Shown here: piece after piece, positions 1 to 10,163 of the stretch | Layout: each line of letters begins with the position of its first letter | How positions within the stretch are numbered: position 1 is the stretch's first letter | DNA from: Thermoplasmata archaeon | GTDB taxonomy: Archaea; Thermoplasmatota; Thermoplasmata; Thermoplasmatales; Thermoplasmataceae | Length of the DNA: 46,995 bases | Assembly: GCA_021818765.1 (NCBI GenBank) | Contig: JAKATM010000002.1 | Coordinates: 1 to 46,995, forward strand | Direction: 5' to 3' | The notes under the pieces: generated by a model | What the model saw: the letters and a program-made list of their open reading frames with translations, nothing else | The model's database searches: none | What the model was told of the DNA's origin: nothing | Made by a program: the position numbers and the translations under genes

Positions 1-32
1 CCGATCTTTCAATCTCCTCCAACGGATTCAGA

Positions 33-485
33 ATGGTTAACGTTAGAAATGTTCAATCTGCTTCATTAATTGAAAAGGTCAGTGAAGAGCTGCAGAAAGA
101 CGACAGGATCAAGGTTCCTGAATGGGTTGATCTGCTTAAGGCAGGAATTCACAGGGAAAAGTCATGGACACAGCCTGACTGGTATCACAGGAGAATGGCC
201 TCGACCCTCAGAAAAGTTTACCTTAAAGGTCCCATTGGTATCTCAAGGTTGAGTGCTGAATATGGCGGTCGCGTGGATAGGGGATCACAGAAATACCATC
301 CAGCAAGAGGAAGCAGATTCATAGTAAGGCACATGCTTGAGGAACTCGAGAGGCTTGGATACGTGAAGAAGGACCAAAAGGGGAGATCAATATCGCCCAA
401 GGGAGAATCTTTCCTTTCGAAGGTATCGGCAGACATAGTAAAGAATCTGGTAGAAAAGGACGAGAAATTCAAAAAATTCATGTAA
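33..485 (+). CDS. rps19e: 30S ribosomal protein S19e
   Basis: Translation carries S19e hallmarks (VPEWVDLLKAGIHREK, DWYHRRMASTLRKVYLKGPIGISRLSAEYGG, HPARGSRFIVRHMLEELERLGYV); next to PDCD5, L39e, L31e and aIF6 genes. Confidence 0.96.
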   Translation: MVNVRNVQSASLIEKVSEELQKDDRIKVPEWVDLLKAGIHREKSWTQPDWYHRRMASTLRKVYLKGPIGISRLSAEYGGRVDRGSQKYHPARGSRFIVRHMLEELERLGYVKKDQKGRSISPKGESFLSKVSADIVKNLVEKDEKFKKFM

Positions 486-511
486 ATACACGCACTGTTA
501 CATGGAGGAAG

Positions 512-868
512 GTGAAGCTTATGGACTCTGACGACGAACTTGAAGAAATTAGACGCAGGAAAATGCAGGAACTTCAGAGATCAGCAGGCGATGAGCAGGC
601 CGTCGAGGAACAGAGAAGACGCGCCGAAATGGAGAAGGCAAGGAAGCAGCAGATACTCAGGCAGATCCTTACGCCGGAAGCCAGGGAGCGCCTGAGCAGG
701 GTAAGGCTAGTCAAGCCGGAGCTTGCCGAAAATGTGGAAAACCAGCTAATCCAGCTTGCTGGAATGGGCAGGGTTAACAGGATGATCGGAGACGAGGAAG
801 TAAGGGAGATACTTGATAAACTCACGGCGACAAAGAGAGAATCAAAGATAGAGTGGCGGGGAAAATGA
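512..868 (+). CDS. PDCD5-family DNA-binding protein
   Basis: [14 protein letters not shown]...[36 protein letters not shown] motif; archaeal ribosomal gene context; real start may be the internal ATG at about 521. Confidence 0.93.
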   Translation: MKLMDSDDELEEIRRRKMQELQRSAGDEQAVEEQRRRAEMEKARKQQILRQILTPEARERLSRVRLVKPELAENVENQLIQLAGMGRVNRMIGDEEVREILDKLTATKRESKIEWRGK

Positions 869-1020
869 GTAGAAATAAGGAAACAGCCAGAAAAATAAGG
901 TTGATGAAAAAGGTCAGAAGTAATAGAAGGGTGCCTGGTTGGGTAATGATGAAAACCAACAGGAAGCTCACGCAGAACGACAAGAGACGACACTGGAGGA
1001 GAAACTACCTTAAACTGTAG
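865..1020 (+). CDS. rpl39e: 50S ribosomal protein L39e (51 aa, absent from the supplied ORF track)
   Basis: Hand translation [55 protein letters not shown] overlap with the PDCD5 stop. Confidence 0.95.
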   Translation: MSRNKETARKIRLMKKVRSNRRVPGWVMMKTNRKLTQNDKRRHWRRNYLKL

Positions 1021-1030
1021 GTGAAATGAC

Positions 1031-1300
1031 ATGGCAGACGAAGATGTAACAGCAGAAATTCTAATGAATATCCCGCTCAGGGACGCGAAGGACTCCCCAG
1101 TAACAAGAAGGGCAGACACGGCAGTCTCAATAATCAGGAATCACGTAGCAAGACACTCCAAGACACCCATCGAGGATGTCTGGATCGATCCGAAGGTTAA
1201 CGAAAAGATCTGGGAACATGGCCGTAAAAAGATATCTTCTAGCATTTCCGTCAAGGTGATCAAACTACAGGACGGGACAGCCGAGGTAATATTTCCCTGA
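1031..1300 (+). CDS. rpl31e: 50S ribosomal protein L31e
   Basis: NIPLRDAKDSPVTRRADTAVSIIRNHVARH...VWIDPKVNEKIWEHG; follows L39e. Confidence 0.94.
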   Translation: MADEDVTAEILMNIPLRDAKDSPVTRRADTAVSIIRNHVARHSKTPIEDVWIDPKVNEKIWEHGRKKISSSISVKVIKLQDGTAEVIFP

Positions 1301-1302
1301 AA

Positions 1303-1956
1303 ATGATTGAAAAGTTCAGTGCGCTTAGCAGCGATTTTATTGGAGTCTACATGCGCGCATTCGATGACATCACTTATATTCCTGCCCCGATGAGCAGCGA
1401 ATCTGAATCCGAGGTGGGCAGGATACTCGGTACCGAAACGCAGAGAGTCATGCTTGCCAATTCTTTTCTGATTGGTTCCATGATGACTGGCAACAGCAAT
1501 GGCATGATATTGAGTGCAATGGCCGATCAGGACGACATAAAGAAGGCAAGCGGGTCGAGAAACATTCTTGTGCTTAAGGACAAGGTGAATGCAATCGGAA
1601 ATGACATTGTGACCAACGATCATGCAGCGATAATCCACAGGGGATTCTCGAAGACAAGCATAAAGAAAATTGAGGATTGCCTTGGCGTCGAAGTAATCAA
1701 AACGTCCATAGGTGGCATCAAGACCGTCGGAAGCGTTTCTGTGCTCACCAAAAAGGGCATGATTGTAACACCTACCGTAACGGAGGATGAACTTGAATTC
1801 CTATCAAATCTTTTCAAGGTCGAAGCAAAGCCAGGGACTGCGAACTTTGGCAGCATATACGTCGGCTCGTCAATAGTCGCAAACTCCACAGGTGTCCTGG
1901 TCGGAACCAAGAGCACTCCTATAGAGATAGGAAGAATAGACGAAGTACTTTCTTAA
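1303..1956 (+). CDS. eif6: Translation initiation factor aIF6
   Basis: aIF6 pattern (VGRILGTETQRVMLANSFLIGSMMTGNSNGMIL, GNDIVTNDHAAIIHRGFSK, GTANFGSIYVGSSIVANSTGVLVG). Confidence 0.95.
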   Translation: MIEKFSALSSDFIGVYMRAFDDITYIPAPMSSESESEVGRILGTETQRVMLANSFLIGSMMTGNSNGMILSAMADQDDIKKASGSRNILVLKDKVNAIGNDIVTNDHAAIIHRGFSKTSIKKIEDCLGVEVIKTSIGGIKTVGSVSVLTKKGMIVTPTVTEDELEFLSNLFKVEAKPGTANFGSIYVGSSIVANSTGVLVGTKSTPIEIGRIDEVLS

Positions 1957-1963
1957 CGCATTG

Positions 1964-3010
1964 TCAATGAATAGGAATGGATGCTTTCCTTATCCTGTTC
2001 ATGATCGCAAGGCCAATGCCTGATTCCGGAAAACCATGTATGATGCCACTCTTATATGATCCCGAATCAAGTCTCCTGAATGCAGGGAATAGGTTCTTTG
2101 CGATTTCATAAAGATCTTTCTCTGTACCGAGCGTTATGCAATGCAATCCAATGGAGGAAGCCACCTCGTCGGAGCATATTATTCCCATGTCACCAGGAAG
2201 TTGCTCTTCAACGTAAGAGATGAAAGCACCCTTGTCCTCTATCCTGTACAGTGTTTTTCCGGGTGAATAGTGCCTGTATTTCATTCCAGGAGTTATAGGT
2301 TTGTCGACAGATTCGGCAGCCCGTGCGGCGGCAGAGACAAATATTCTGCCTAGAAGCGGCTCAAGATCCTCGACTCCTACCGCTCCTGGTCGTAGTATCT
2401 CATATCCACCCTCGACCTGCCTTAGGACAGTGCTTTCCATCCCGAAGAAGGTCTCCCCGGCATCCAGGATCATGTCGACTTTTCCATCGAGCTCTTCAAT
2501 CGCCTCCGCGGATGAAACGATGCTTGGCCTTGTTGAGATATTAGCACTAGGTGCGGAGATAGGAACTCCTGCGCTTTCAATAAGAGCAAGCGCGACAGGA
2601 TTTGCAGGCATTCTCGATCCTGCAGTTGGAAGGGAAGCTCTTGCAACAATGGATATTTTAGACGTTGATTCCAGGATGAACGTTACCGGCCCAGGCCAGA
2701 TATTCCTGGCAAATCTCTCTAGATCTGGAGGGACATGAACGTATTCCCTCATCATGTCGAGCGATGAAAAGTGGACTATGAGGGGGTTATCGGGAGGTCT
2801 TCCCTTTGCCCGGTAGATCTTCATAACGGAAGAGTCATTCGTTGCGTCCGCTCCGAGTCCGTATACCGTTTCCGTGGGAAAAACAACCGTGCCTCCGTTT
2901 CTGATGACTGAAGCTGCCCGTGCAATAATTGCAGGGTCCGGGTTGATCTGGTCAACCTTCCTTATTTCAGTCATTGTTTGCGATAGCATGCCATAATTAA
3001 TAGTATCCAT
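1964..3010 (-). CDS. Threonylcarbamoyl-AMP synthase (Sua5/YrdC family, with C-terminal Sua5 domain)
   Basis: GGTVVFPTETVYGLGADATN, KGRPPDNPLIVHFSS, SAPSANISTRPS, RPGAVG, TPGMKYRHYSPG; true start probably an internal Met. Confidence 0.93.
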   Translation of the reverse strand: MDTINYGMLSQTMTEIRKVDQINPDPAIIARAASVIRNGGTVVFPTETVYGLGADATNDSSVMKIYRAKGRPPDNPLIVHFSSLDMMREYVHVPPDLERFARNIWPGPVTFILESTSKISIVARASLPTAGSRMPANPVALALIESAGVPISAPSANISTRPSIVSSAEAIEELDGKVDMILDAGETFFGMESTVLRQVEGGYEILRPGAVGVEDLEPLLGRIFVSAAARAAESVDKPITPGMKYRHYSPGKTLYRIEDKGAFISYVEEQLPGDMGIICSDEVASSIGLHCITLGTEKDLYEIAKNLFPAFRRLDSGSYKSGIIHGFPESGIGLAIMNRIRKASIPIH

Positions 3011-5410
3011 GTGATATCAATCCTTATGAAGATTGTAAGCTATGATCTGCACTTCAACTTCCAGAAATCCAGTGATTACATTAACGGAAAGGAGAAGATT
3101 TCCGCACACCTTAACGGAGAGAAGATTGAACTGGATGCAGTTGACACTAATATCAAAGGCATCAATATCAACGGAGAGCCCCAGAAGTTCAGCATGGACA
3201 GCAAGAAGGGCCTTGTAACAATTGAAGGCGACTTCAATGGACCGTGCGACATCGACATAGAATTTGTCTCCAAAGTGACGCACGCACTCAGGGGAATGTA
3301 CCGTGTTCGCCTCAACGATCATGAATTCCTGACAACAGACTTTGAACCTACCGGTGCCAGAAGACTTTTCCCCTGCATAGACAGGCCGCAGTACAAGGCA
3401 GAATTCCGTGTCTCCGTGCTGGTTGACAACGACCTTGATGCAATTTCCAATATGCCGATCCGCGGCACAACATCTGTGTCAGGCAGGAAGCAGATTGAAT
3501 TTGAGTCTACCCCTCCAATGTCCACATATCTATTCTACCTGGGCATAGGCAACTTCGATCATTTATCAGGAAAGCTTGGGAAGAAGGATGTAACACTCAT
3601 TGCGCCAAAAGGCACCCTATATTCCACGGATTTCCCGGTTAAGTCTGCAATAGCGAGCCTGAAATTCTATGAGAGCTACTTCGGCATTCCGTATCAGCTT
3701 CCGAAACTTCACCTTATATCTGTTCCAGACTATGCTGCCGGTGCCATGGAAAACTGGGGCGCTATTACTTTCAGGGAAAGATATGTCCAGGCGGCAAAGG
3801 ATACAAGCGCCGCAACTTTAAGCGCCATAGACGAGGTAGTGGCCCATGAACTTGCACACCAGTGGTTTGGAGATCTTGTCACGATGAAGTGGTGGAACGA
3901 TCTCTGGCTCAATGAGAGCTTTGCGACATTCATGGCATACAAGACCGTGAACAAGCTGCATCCGGAGTATGACATCCTTAATGATCTCATAGATTCCGAG
4001 AAGCGTGGCGCCCTGCTTGGCGATTCCCTTAGCAGTACGCATCCTATCGACGTGAACGTGGTGGAGCCTGAGGAGGTTTCACAGATATTTGACGAGATCA
4101 GCTACGGCAAAGGTGGAAACATACTCAGAATGCTGGAGAACTACCTTGGAGAAGAGGACTTCAGGTCCGGTATCAGATCATACCTGAAGAAATATTCTTA
4201 CAAGAATGCAGCGGGGAGTGATCTGTGGACAGAACTCGAAGCGGTCACAGGAAAGCCCGTATCCGAGATAATGAAGGCATGGATAATCAAGAAGGGATAT
4301 CCGACGATATCCGCAAAACTTCAAGGGTCGAAGATTAAGCTGCGCCAGGAGAAATTCACTCTTCTTGGCAAAACCGATGAAGAATTATGGCCCATCCCGC
4401 TGATTGTATGGAGAGAAAACTCGAAAGATGCACTACTTTTCGACAAGAGGGAAATAGAGATACCATCGAAGGAATTTATCAAGCTGGACTCCGGGAGTAC
4501 CGGGTTCTACCGTGTAGAGTATGACGGAGCACTCATGGAAAACATAACGAAGCATGTATCTTCATTAGGCATTCTTGACAGATGGGGAATCCTGAACGAC
4601 ATGACCGCGCTCTTCATGTCCGGGAGGAAAAGTTTCAAGGATTATCTTTCAGTGCTTGATTCAATGTCTAACGATAAGGAGCCTCTTGTAATGAATTCTA
4701 TTGCAGGTGATCTGTTTTCGCTATACACGATTGATCCAACAAATTCCGTACTAAAGGATAAATTGCGTAACTATCTCCAGAAATTCAACAAGACGCTTGG
4801 AGAACCCGCTAAGGATGAGAAGCACTCCCTAACGGTGACGAGAGGAAGCATCAGGACCATGCTAGTCCAGCTGGATAAGGAATATGCTAGCAAGCTGGCA
4901 AAGAACTTTTCCTCATATGACAGCTTTGATCCAAACCTGAGGAGATCTCTTGCTGTCGCATATTCGCTGACGGCGAATTCCGCAGCAGACATAATAGAAA
5001 AGATAAAGGCAACGAAGAGAGATGATGCCAGGCAGCACCTGATCTATGCACTTGGATTATCCAGGGGAGAGAAAAACTACACGGCCATGAAGAAGAGCAT
5101 TGACGAGGAGATAGTGCCAAGGCAGGACTCAATTACAGCCTTCGTTGCTGCATCCATGCAACCGGAAAACAGGAAGATTGTTTTTGACGACTATGACAAC
5201 ATCATGGCAACTATTGAAAAGATATTCACCGGTTCCGGTTATCTATCCAGGTTTATTGAAATAACGGCGCCCATACTCGGAATAGGAAGGGAAGAGGAAA
5301 TGAAGCGCGAACTATTCAGCGTGCATTATCCTGAGGCATCCACTGGTGTCAAGAAGGGGCTTGAATACCTTGACATAATGTCAAGAGCAAAGAGAAGCAT
5401 GCAAGCATGA
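3011..5410 (+). CDS. M1 family aminopeptidase, tricorn protease interacting factor F2/F3-like
   Basis: GAMENWGAITFRE and HELAHQWFGDLVTMKWWNDLWLNESFA zinc motif; about 790 aa; start probably ATG 3026. Confidence 0.93.
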   Translation: MISILMKIVSYDLHFNFQKSSDYINGKEKISAHLNGEKIELDAVDTNIKGININGEPQKFSMDSKKGLVTIEGDFNGPCDIDIEFVSKVTHALRGMYRVRLNDHEFLTTDFEPTGARRLFPCIDRPQYKAEFRVSVLVDNDLDAISNMPIRGTTSVSGRKQIEFESTPPMSTYLFYLGIGNFDHLSGKLGKKDVTLIAPKGTLYSTDFPVKSAIASLKFYESYFGIPYQLPKLHLISVPDYAAGAMENWGAITFRERYVQAAKDTSAATLSAIDEVVAHELAHQWFGDLVTMKWWNDLWLNESFATFMAYKTVNKLHPEYDILNDLIDSEKRGALLGDSLSSTHPIDVNVVEPEEVSQIFDEISYGKGGNILRMLENYLGEEDFRSGIRSYLKKYSYKNAAGSDLWTELEAVTGKPVSEIMKAWIIKKGYPTISAKLQGSKIKLRQEKFTLLGKTDEELWPIPLIVWRENSKDALLFDKREIEIPSKEFIKLDSGSTGFYRVEYDGALMENITKHVSSLGILDRWGILNDMTALFMSGRKSFKDYLSVLDSMSNDKEPLVMNSIAGDLFSLYTIDPTNSVLKDKLRNYLQKFNKTLGEPAKDEKHSLTVTRGSIRTMLVQLDKEYASKLAKNFSSYDSFDPNLRRSLAVAYSLTANSAADIIEKIKATKRDDARQHLIYALGLSRGEKNYTAMKKSIDEEIVPRQDSITAFVAASMQPENRKIVFDDYDNIMATIEKIFTGSGYLSRFIEITAPILGIGREEEMKRELFSVHYPEASTGVKKGLEYLDIMSRAKRSMQA

Positions 5411-5478
5411 TATAAAACATGCAAAAAATTCATACAATCTGCAAATTTGCATTTATAAAAATAATTTAATAGGAAATT

Positions 5479-6351
5479 TTGGTATCATATGCAATGGCAG
5501 AGGAAAGTCACAAGCTCAAGCGATGGCTTCCTGTTATAGTCGCAGTTGTGATAGTTGCAGCTGGGCTGGGAGTTCCATATGGGCTAGGCATTGTAACTTT
5601 TATGCACGGCCAGAATACACAAAACAGGGCAAATGTTAAGCCTGTCACAATTCCATTTGGCAAGTTTTACGAGATTTCGAATGTAGACTATGCTCCTGCA
5701 TCACAGGTCAACGTCTATCTGTCATCATGGTATGGCTGCCCTATAGGCGCGGCAGATTCATGGATGCTCCTGGACTATTTTTCACAATACGTCAACATGT
5801 CATCCAACATTCAACTGAACAAGGCTCCTTTTGCAAACGATACTGCTGTTCCGGGCCTGCTTTTCAGGACGTTTTCATACGTTCACGCGGCAACAAATGA
5901 TTCCAGCAAGTTTACTGTAAACTTCTATCCATATTATCTGTACAACCTTTACCTCAATGCAACTGCCGACGGTTTGAACAATGTTGAAGGCGGAACTCCC
6001 ATCAACTCGAGCCAGCTCGTCTCTACCGGGCTTTCAGAACTCAACTTCTCCGGCATACCTGACCCGATCGTAAGGATAGTGCAGAACATCACTACCGTTG
6101 ATCGCCTGAGTGGAACCAATACATCCTCTGCTTTCCTTTATTCACCGCATAAGATAAACACCGTAATGGTCATAACCGGGCCGGGAGGGACCTGGATCCT
6201 CAATATGTATGTTATAGATCCCGGATCGCTTACCTCTTACACTCCGCAGTATATGCTTGATCACTATGCTACTATGCCTTCTGTAATTAGTGCAGAAGCA
6301 AGCTTCGCGTCCGCTATGTCTGATGCATCGTCTCCGCCTACCTGTGTTTGA
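5479..6351 (+). CDS. DUF929-like membrane-anchored/exported protein
   Basis: N-terminal TM segment (WLPVIVAVVIVAAGLGVPYGLG) then VNVYLSSWYGCPIGAADSWMLLDYFSQY, DUF929-like. Confidence 0.75.
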   Translation: MVSYAMAEESHKLKRWLPVIVAVVIVAAGLGVPYGLGIVTFMHGQNTQNRANVKPVTIPFGKFYEISNVDYAPASQVNVYLSSWYGCPIGAADSWMLLDYFSQYVNMSSNIQLNKAPFANDTAVPGLLFRTFSYVHAATNDSSKFTVNFYPYYLYNLYLNATADGLNNVEGGTPINSSQLVSTGLSELNFSGIPDPIVRIVQNITTVDRLSGTNTSSAFLYSPHKINTVMVITGPGGTWILNMYVIDPGSLTSYTPQYMLDHYATMPSVISAEASFASAMSDASSPPTCV

Positions 6352-6360
6352 TATGCCAGA

Positions 6361-7665
6361 TCAGAATGACTTGGATATGCTTACGTCACGCACATGGACA
6401 TAGGGCATAAAAGAAGAATGGATTTCCTGCCACCATTTGACATTCATCTGCTCCTTTGATACCTGATCTATGTTCATCAATATCCTTGGAATTTCATCAC
6501 TGATCCTTATTCCCCTGACGGATCCTGTTATCTCTCCATCCTCCACCGTGAAGATGCCGTCCCTTGGTACGGTCGAAAAGATGCCGTTTCTGTAATCCTG
6601 GAACCTTGTATACCAGGCATTCTTTATGAAGAGGCCGCTCTTCATTTCATGTAAAATGCTATCAAAGCTCTCTTTTCCAGGAAGCATGTTCAATTGCCAT
6701 GGATGCGGGGATATTACGCCTGCATTTCCCGTTGTCTTCGCCCCAAACTTTCTGGCGGTTGAAGTGGAGTGAAGATATGTCTTCAGCACACCGTTCTCAA
6801 TCATCGGAAGGCGTTTTGTCGGAGTTGCTTCCTCATCTACCTGGACAGCCGCATCCCCATTGAAGTTAAGAGGATCGTCGACAAGGTTAACAATGCTTGA
6901 AGCAACCTTCTGGCCTACCTTGTTCTCGAAGCAGCTCATGCCAGCATCGACACTGTATGCAGAGAAGAGAGACGATCCATAGGTCATGAGGTTCCCCACC
7001 AGGTATGGTGACATTAGAACATCATATTTCCCCGGCTTGCCCTCGGAAACCTTTCCGCCGAGTTTTGCAGTTTCTGACGCTTCCCGTCCCATCCTTTCGA
7101 GATCCTTTGTACTCCTCTTCGAATCAAAACCTAGATGGCAAGACTCCTGTCCCGTACCTTCCCCGACAAAGGAGCGAACCAGCAAGTGCAGACCACCCTC
7201 TGAATATTCAACCTCATTTATCTGAGTATCCAGATACACGGTCGAGAATTCATTGTAAACTAGGCCTGCGACTCTGTCAGAACCTGCATTTAAGGCAGAA
7301 GTCAGGACAGTAGAAGCCATATCATCTATGTTTAGATCAATCTTCTTGAATTTTCGGAGAGAACCGTAAGAGTGTTTCTTATCGCTCAGTCCCATGTAAT
7401 TAGTGTTCTCAGGCAGTGTGTTAAGGACCGAAACCGCCTTGTCTATCTCCTGCTCCGGCATTGCTACATTCGATATGGTGGTGGAAAATATCTTCCTTCC
7501 CCGTGATATAAAAATTGCGGCTGACTTCTCTGACCAGTGATTGAAGAGGTCTTTCGAGTCAGCAGAGAACCTGACCTGGTCAGTGTCAGTTACTGAGGTT
7601 GCGACGATGTACTCACTCAGATCCTTTTTTCTCAGTATTTTCAATATGTTTTCATTGAATTCCAT
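6361..7665 (-). CDS. pmbA: TldD/PmbA family metalloprotease subunit, TldE (PmbA)-like
   Basis: Next to a TldD gene; lacks HExxxH; GNAGVISPHPWQLNMLPG and DGIFTVEDGEITGSVRGIRISD fit TldE. Confidence 0.88.
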   Translation of the reverse strand: MEFNENILKILRKKDLSEYIVATSVTDTDQVRFSADSKDLFNHWSEKSAAIFISRGRKIFSTTISNVAMPEQEIDKAVSVLNTLPENTNYMGLSDKKHSYGSLRKFKKIDLNIDDMASTVLTSALNAGSDRVAGLVYNEFSTVYLDTQINEVEYSEGGLHLLVRSFVGEGTGQESCHLGFDSKRSTKDLERMGREASETAKLGGKVSEGKPGKYDVLMSPYLVGNLMTYGSSLFSAYSVDAGMSCFENKVGQKVASSIVNLVDDPLNFNGDAAVQVDEEATPTKRLPMIENGVLKTYLHSTSTARKFGAKTTGNAGVISPHPWQLNMLPGKESFDSILHEMKSGLFIKNAWYTRFQDYRNGIFSTVPRDGIFTVEDGEITGSVRGIRISDEIPRILMNIDQVSKEQMNVKWWQEIHSSFMPYVHVRDVSISKSF

Positions 7666-7674
7666 TCTTTCACC

Positions 7675-9060
7675 TCACTGTATGTACAGGTCCCTGAGCC
7701 TTGCATGCGGGCCACCCATCCAGACGTCCACTCCCTGTTCGGGATCACCCTTTCCGCATTGACCGGCAAAGAATTCCATGTCTCTCGCGACTGCATCAAT
7801 TGCTGAATAGAATTTTATCGTGTTTGTCTCTATTACGGGCCTTCTGATCTGTTCAGCAATCTTTCCGTTACTGATCCGGTAAGCCTCTTTTCCGACATAC
7901 TTTTCATTGAACCTGATATCGTCAATGTTCCACTCAGTGAAGTTCTTGACATAGACGCCTTCCTTCACGCCCTCCACAAGTTCCTCAAAACTGTAATCAC
8001 CCGGCTCAATGTATGTCGTGCTCATCCTGGGTAAAGGTTCCATGTTCCAAGATGATGATCTGCCTCCTCCATTCGGTTCCACTCCCTGCCTCGCGGCACT
8101 TTCCCTGTTGTGTATGAACTCGTCTGTATAGCCCTTCCTGTAAAGATATCTTTTTCGGGACATGATGCCTTCGTCATCGTATACATAGAAACCATAGCTT
8201 CCTTTCATTGATGGATCATCGATAACGCTCACCGCATCCGAACCGATCTTCATGGGTAGTTTTTTTCCGGTCAGAAATGACTCCCCTGCGAGTGCTCCCT
8301 CTCTTCCAACTATCCTGTCGTATTCGGTAGGATGACCGGCGGATTCATGTGCAACGATCCCAGAAATCTCAGGGCCGATTACAAGATCCATCTTTCCTGG
8401 TTTCATGTGATTCGCATGCATAGCTTTCTTTATTGCTCCGATATCGCCTGTTATTCTATCCTGAAGGTTCAATGTATCAAAATACTCATATCCACCGGTG
8501 GATCCGAATTCTCCTGTTGACTGCTCAAATTCGCCTGAATCAAGGATGCCAGCGAAATAGAAATAACTGACTCGTGAGAATTCTCCCCTGATCTGCGAGC
8601 CCTCGCTATTCATGAATGCCTGCTTCACCTTTCTGTCTGAAATGTAGTTCATTCTCACGCTTGCACCAAGAGTCTCCATAAGTGAGTCATTGTCCCTGAG
8701 CATTGAGATCTTATCATCCAGAGAAACATTATCGACCTTTTTTGATCCTGATACCACCCAATCCTTCTTCCCGTCGCTCTTCGTTACTATCCGGGACTTA
8801 CCCTGGACCATGGATCTCTTGACTGCAATGTCAAGTGCCTTCAGGAGTTCATCGAAGTTTTCAGAATTTGAGAAAGATATGGCTAGGGAATTGTTCAAGA
8901 CCCTCAGAGAGTAACCGGAAGATTTAGAATATGCTGCACCCTCAAATGACCCATTCCTGTAGGCAGCACCCGATCCTTCAAGCTCCATGAACCTGACTTC
9001 TGCATATCTGCTTTTCTTCTCTGCGGCATCAAGAAGCTTTTCACAGAACTCCCCTGACAT
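7675..9060 (-). CDS. tldD: TldD family zinc metalloprotease
   Basis: HESAGHPTEYDRIVGREGALAGESFL (HExxxH), GSYGFYVYDDEG; paired with TldE. Confidence 0.92.
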   Translation of the reverse strand: MSGEFCEKLLDAAEKKSRYAEVRFMELEGSGAAYRNGSFEGAAYSKSSGYSLRVLNNSLAISFSNSENFDELLKALDIAVKRSMVQGKSRIVTKSDGKKDWVVSGSKKVDNVSLDDKISMLRDNDSLMETLGASVRMNYISDRKVKQAFMNSEGSQIRGEFSRVSYFYFAGILDSGEFEQSTGEFGSTGGYEYFDTLNLQDRITGDIGAIKKAMHANHMKPGKMDLVIGPEISGIVAHESAGHPTEYDRIVGREGALAGESFLTGKKLPMKIGSDAVSVIDDPSMKGSYGFYVYDDEGIMSRKRYLYRKGYTDEFIHNRESAARQGVEPNGGGRSSSWNMEPLPRMSTTYIEPGDYSFEELVEGVKEGVYVKNFTEWNIDDIRFNEKYVGKEAYRISNGKIAEQIRRPVIETNTIKFYSAIDAVARDMEFFAGQCGKGDPEQGVDVWMGGPHARLRDLYIQ

Positions 9061-9062
9061 AT

Positions 9063-10160
9063 CTATGCCTTCTCTTTGATCTTGGAGAGACGTTTCTCGT
9101 AACCGTCAAATATGTCCGAGACACACTTCCCGAAGTTCCAGTTGTGGGCATCCATCGACAAATTGATTCTTCCAGAAAAAAGCCTGGTTCTCACTGAATA
9201 CTTTGTCTTACCCTGCGTCTTGTATTTCTGCACATTGATATTGAGCTGGCCATTATTGTGCCCGGTAAGCTTGTGAAATCTCGTCATGAACTTGTCCGCG
9301 AGGAAATATGCAATATCATACAGGTCTTCTTCCCCCGGCTCAAGTCCGCTGATATTGACAAGGACACCTTCACCTTCATTGGAACCTGCTACAGTGTTCA
9401 CGATAGTGTTCATCTCAACTATTCCAACAAGCTTGTTATCTGGATCGGTGATCGGTGCAATATGAACAATATTGTCAACCATCAGCGAAGCTGCCTTTTC
9501 AAGAGAATCCTCCTTTCTTAGGGCAGGGAGCTCAGATAGAAGCGAGGAGCATACTATATTTACAGTCTGCTTTCCGGGGGAGTATTGCCCAAATTTTATC
9601 CCCTTCTCTTTACCGAAGAGCTCACGGGTGGCATCGTCCAGCTTGAGTATTCCTGTGTATTTCCTGCGGTCATCTACAAGAGGTATCTCTACTAGATCCA
9701 TGGATCGCATTGCTTCGACTGCAGAATCCACACCGTCCTTTTCATGTACAATCACCGTGTCATTAATCATTAGGTCTTCGCATGTCAGGCTTTTTATGTT
9801 GTATATCTCTGAAAGATGCTTCACTATGTCCGTTCTTGACACAATACCTACAATCTTGTCCTTCTTGAGAACAGGCAGGGCTACAAGTCCGCTTTCCACA
9901 AGGCTTTTGGCAACGGACTCAACATTATCATCCTCAGCGATTCCTGGAGATGGAATTGCATAATGTACGACCTTTGCGTTTGGACGAATACTGTGCCTTT
10001 TAAGAAGCTCCCTGTACGTAAGTACGCCGACATATTTTCCATCCCTGAGTATTGGGACGGTCTGGACCGAATTATCGCGCATTTTTGCAATTGCTTCTGT
10101 TATCACTGTGTTCTCATCCAGAGAGATAACTTCCCTGGTCATGATTTCCATAGCCTTCAT
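9063..10160 (-). CDS. Four-CBS-domain protein with C-terminal HPF/YfiA-like domain
   Basis: Repeated CBS patterns (VQTVPILRDGKYVGVLTYRELL, LVALPVLKKDKIVGIVSRTDIVK, LVEIPLVDDRRKYTGILKLDD, IVHIAPITDPDNKLVGIVEMNTI); tail QLNINVQKYKTQGKTKYSVRTRLFSG resembles a dsRBD-like/HPF fold. Confidence 0.85.
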   Translation of the reverse strand: MKAMEIMTREVISLDENTVITEAIAKMRDNSVQTVPILRDGKYVGVLTYRELLKRHSIRPNAKVVHYAIPSPGIAEDDNVESVAKSLVESGLVALPVLKKDKIVGIVSRTDIVKHLSEIYNIKSLTCEDLMINDTVIVHEKDGVDSAVEAMRSMDLVEIPLVDDRRKYTGILKLDDATRELFGKEKGIKFGQYSPGKQTVNIVCSSLLSELPALRKEDSLEKAASLMVDNIVHIAPITDPDNKLVGIVEMNTIVNTVAGSNEGEGVLVNISGLEPGEEDLYDIAYFLADKFMTRFHKLTGHNNGQLNINVQKYKTQGKTKYSVRTRLFSGRINLSMDAHNWNFGKCVSDIFDGYEKRLSKIKEKA

Positions 10161-10163
10161 TTT

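Noticed and set aside
574-1119. 181-aa minus-strand ORF
   Set aside because: Antisense to PDCD5, L39e and L31e genes; low-complexity Ser/Leu-rich composition
1141-1638. 165-aa minus-strand ORF
   Set aside because: Antisense to L31e and aIF6, no recognisable motif
2301-2738. 145-aa plus-strand ORF
   Set aside because: Antisense to Sua5-family gene; Ser/Arg-rich shadow frame
9472-9963. 163-aa plus-strand ORF
   Set aside because: Antisense to the CBS-domain gene, no motif
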